From: Streptococcaceae bacterium | GTDB taxonomy: Bacteria; Bacillota; Bacilli; Lactobacillales; Streptococcaceae | Direction: 5' to 3' | Length of the DNA stretch: 14,851 bases | Assembly (NCBI GenBank): GCA_031285105.1 | Contig: JAITWV010000248.1 | Coordinates: 1-14,851, forward strand | In this document: piece after piece, positions 13,423 to 14,851 of the stretch | Numbering within the stretch: position 1 is the stretch's first letter | How the letters are laid out: each line of letters starts with the position of its first letter | Program-made: the position numbers and the translations under genes | Notes under the pieces: model-generated | What the model was told of the DNA's origin: nothing | The model's database searches: none | Seen by the model: only the letters and a program-made list of their open reading frames with translations

Positions 13423-14845
13423 GTTTTTCTTCCTTTATTACATATAAATTCGAGCCAAAGTCACCTAAAAGTCTGGTGTTTTCATTATAGTAAGAGCCGA
13501 TAAATTGATTGTTTAACAAAATTCCAGCACTTAGCATTGCCCCATTTGCTTGGTAGCTTTCAATATTATCGCTCATTTTGTAGTATTTATTGGCTGTTCT
13601 TAAAATGACACCATTGGGATTTAACTCAATTGGTAAAATATGTTTGGTTAATTCACCGAAGCGTTCGATATATAGATTTTGCCTTTTGGTGGTAATTTGA
13701 TAATTTTTTTGTTGGTCAAAATGAAGGACTTTCAAATAATCATACCCCTCGCTTGCCATAGCTAATGTTTGGAAAAAGCCCGTAATCGCACTAGACTTGT
13801 CCTGTGAGACACTTTGCCAGATATATTTGTTGTCTTTTTGTTTATCCAAACGTGAAAATTGTCCGTATTGCAAAGTTTGTCTGTGTTCTTTATAAAACGT
13901 GATCTGGTCTTTTAATTCTTTTTTTTCTAAATTGTTCAAGTATTTTAAGTCAATTTCATAACCCAACACACCAAATGCCGCTACATTAAATCTAGTGGAT
14001 AATGGGGTTTCACGCAATGTTTGTTGATGTGGGGCAGCTGAAACGTGTGCTCCCATAGTTGACGGTGGATATAGATACGACAATCCTTCTTGAATTTTCA
14101 AACGCTCAATCGGGTCTGTATCATCAGAAGACCAAACTTGTGGGGAGTAACAAAGCATCCCTAAATCAAAACGATTGCCCCCACTAGAACAAGACTCAAG
14201 TAAAATATGCGGACGTTTGCTGAATATTTCATCTAAAATTCGGTACAGCCCTAAAGTATAACGATGGAAAAATTCGCCTTGATTAGACAAAACTTTCGAG
14301 TAAGCATCCGTAATATGGCGGTTCATATCCCATTTCACATAAGTAATCGGTGCTTCATCTAAGACTTTTCCAACAGATGCAATAATATAATCTTGCACTT
14401 CAGGATTACACAAGTCTAAAACCAATTGATTGCGCCCTAGTGTTTTTTTACGACGAGGCACGCGAATGACATATTCTGGATGTTGACGATATAAATCACT
14501 ATCCTCATTAACCATCTCAGGCTCAAACCACAAGCCAAATTGCATGCCCATTTGATTAATTTTCTCACCCAAGCCTTTGATACCAGAAGGGATTTTCTTG
14601 CGGTTGACATTGTAATCACCTAAGCCTGCATGGTCTGAATTACGTTTACCAAACCAACCATCATCAAGAACAAATAATTCAACACCTAGTTTTTTGGCTT
14701 GCGAGGCTAAATGTAGTAATTTTCTTTCATTAAACTTGAAAAAATGCGCTTCCCAGTTATTTAATTTGACCGGACGTTCTTTTTTCTTCCATTCACCACG
14801 TACCACATGCTCATTAATAAAATCATGAAAATTAGAACTATTTTT
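13409..14845 (-). CDS. GH36 alpha-galactosidase, catalytic and C-terminal parts (partial, possible frameshift)
   Basis: This is the C-terminal two thirds of a GH36 alpha-galactosidase (full length about 730 residues), which releases galactose from melibiose, raffinose and related sugars. Counting from the GTG at 14806, FVLDDGWFGKRNSDHAGLGD lies near 45-64, GLWFEPEMVN at 91-100, and YVKWDMNRH with nucleophile Asp160. ESCSSGGNRFDLGM is at 204-217, and SSDDTDPIERLKIQEG carries the acid/base Asp. The GTG at 14806 is unlikely to be the true start: it has no ribosome binding site, and GH36-like sequence (NFHDFINEHVVRGEW) continues upstream of it. That upstream reading meets an in-frame TAA at 14846-14848 within an A7 tract (14841-14847), so either the gene is frameshifted or the tract is misread. 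The N-terminal beta-sandwich domain lies outside the window. Confidence 0.87.
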   Translation of the reverse strand, partial: KNSSNFHDFINEHVVRGEWKKKERPVKLNNWEAHFFKFNERKLLHLASQAKKLGVELFVLDDGWFGKRNSDHAGLGDYNVNRKKIPSGIKGLGEKINQMGMQFGLWFEPEMVNEDSDLYRQHPEYVIRVPRRKKTLGRNQLVLDLCNPEVQDYIIASVGKVLDEAPITYVKWDMNRHITDAYSKVLSNQGEFFHRYTLGLYRILDEIFSKRPHILLESCSSGGNRFDLGMLCYSPQVWSSDDTDPIERLKIQEGLSYLYPPSTMGAHVSAAPHQQTLRETPLSTRFNVAAFGVLGYEIDLKYLNNLEKKELKDQITFYKEHRQTLQYGQFSRLDKQKDNKYIWQSVSQDKSSAITGFFQTLAMASEGYDYLKVLHFDQQKNYQITTKRQNLYIERFGELTKHILPIELNPNGVILRTANKYYKMSDNIESYQANGAMLSAGILLNNQFIGSYYNENTRLLGDFGSNLYVIKEEKHDRI

Positions 14846-14851
14846 TTATCT

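Overview
The window is AT-rich DNA from a low-GC Gram-positive bacterium, most likely a member of the Lactobacillales close to Enterococcaceae or Vagococcus. This rests on the scpA-scpB-rluB cluster, a CopY-type copper repressor with cop boxes, an ECF-type RibU under an FMN riboswitch, a type II preQ1 riboswitch upstream of queT, strong AGGAGG-like ribosome binding sites and several TTG/GTG starts. The genus is an inference. No insertion sequence, tRNA, rRNA, CRISPR array or phage gene was seen.

Layout. At 1-152 is the 3' end of a SulP-type anion transporter (+). A long imperfect palindrome and a bidirectional terminator separate it from a divergent POT-like MFS transporter (-, 325-1695). Next come a cysteine-rich C_GCAxxG_C_C protein (-, 1930-2418) with five 22-bp tandem repeats upstream of its promoter region, and ribU (-, 2668-3258) behind an FMN riboswitch. 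The compact, overlapping scpA-scpB-rluB operon (-, 3585-5681) follows and reads directly into that riboswitch. A copY-copA copper operon (-, 5785-8452) has two cop boxes and is divergent from a type I signal peptidase (+, 8577-9137). queT (-, 9177-9686) carries a preQ1-II riboswitch over its ribosome binding site. It is divergent from an unrecognised 66-codon gene (+, 9933-10133) that has its own promoter, a catabolite-repression-like palindrome and a terminator. The right third (10191-14851, -) is a translationally coupled sugar operon: GH36 alpha-galactosidase (5' end at or beyond the window edge), GPH-family sugar:cation symporter, and GH13_31 alpha-1,6-glucosidase.

How the genes work together. 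The sugar operon looks like a pathway for taking up and splitting alpha-1,6-linked oligosaccharides: galactosides of the melibiose/raffinose type by GH36, and isomalto-oligosaccharides by GH13. Two vitamin or nucleobase scavenging transporters (RibU for riboflavin, QueT for a queuosine precursor) are each controlled by a matching riboswitch. ScpA and ScpB are the non-SMC subunits of the chromosome-condensing SMC complex, co-transcribed with the 23S rRNA pseudouridine synthase RluB. CopY represses copA until copper rises.

Most of the window is ordinary core-genome content. The points most worth a second look are the A7 tract and in-frame stop inside the alpha-galactosidase frame at the window edge, the 22-bp tandem repeat upstream of the C_GCAxxG_C_C gene, the helical N-terminal extension of the GH13 enzyme, the orphan 66-aa gene, and the palindrome at 160-270. 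I did not find convincing evidence of a wholly new system.
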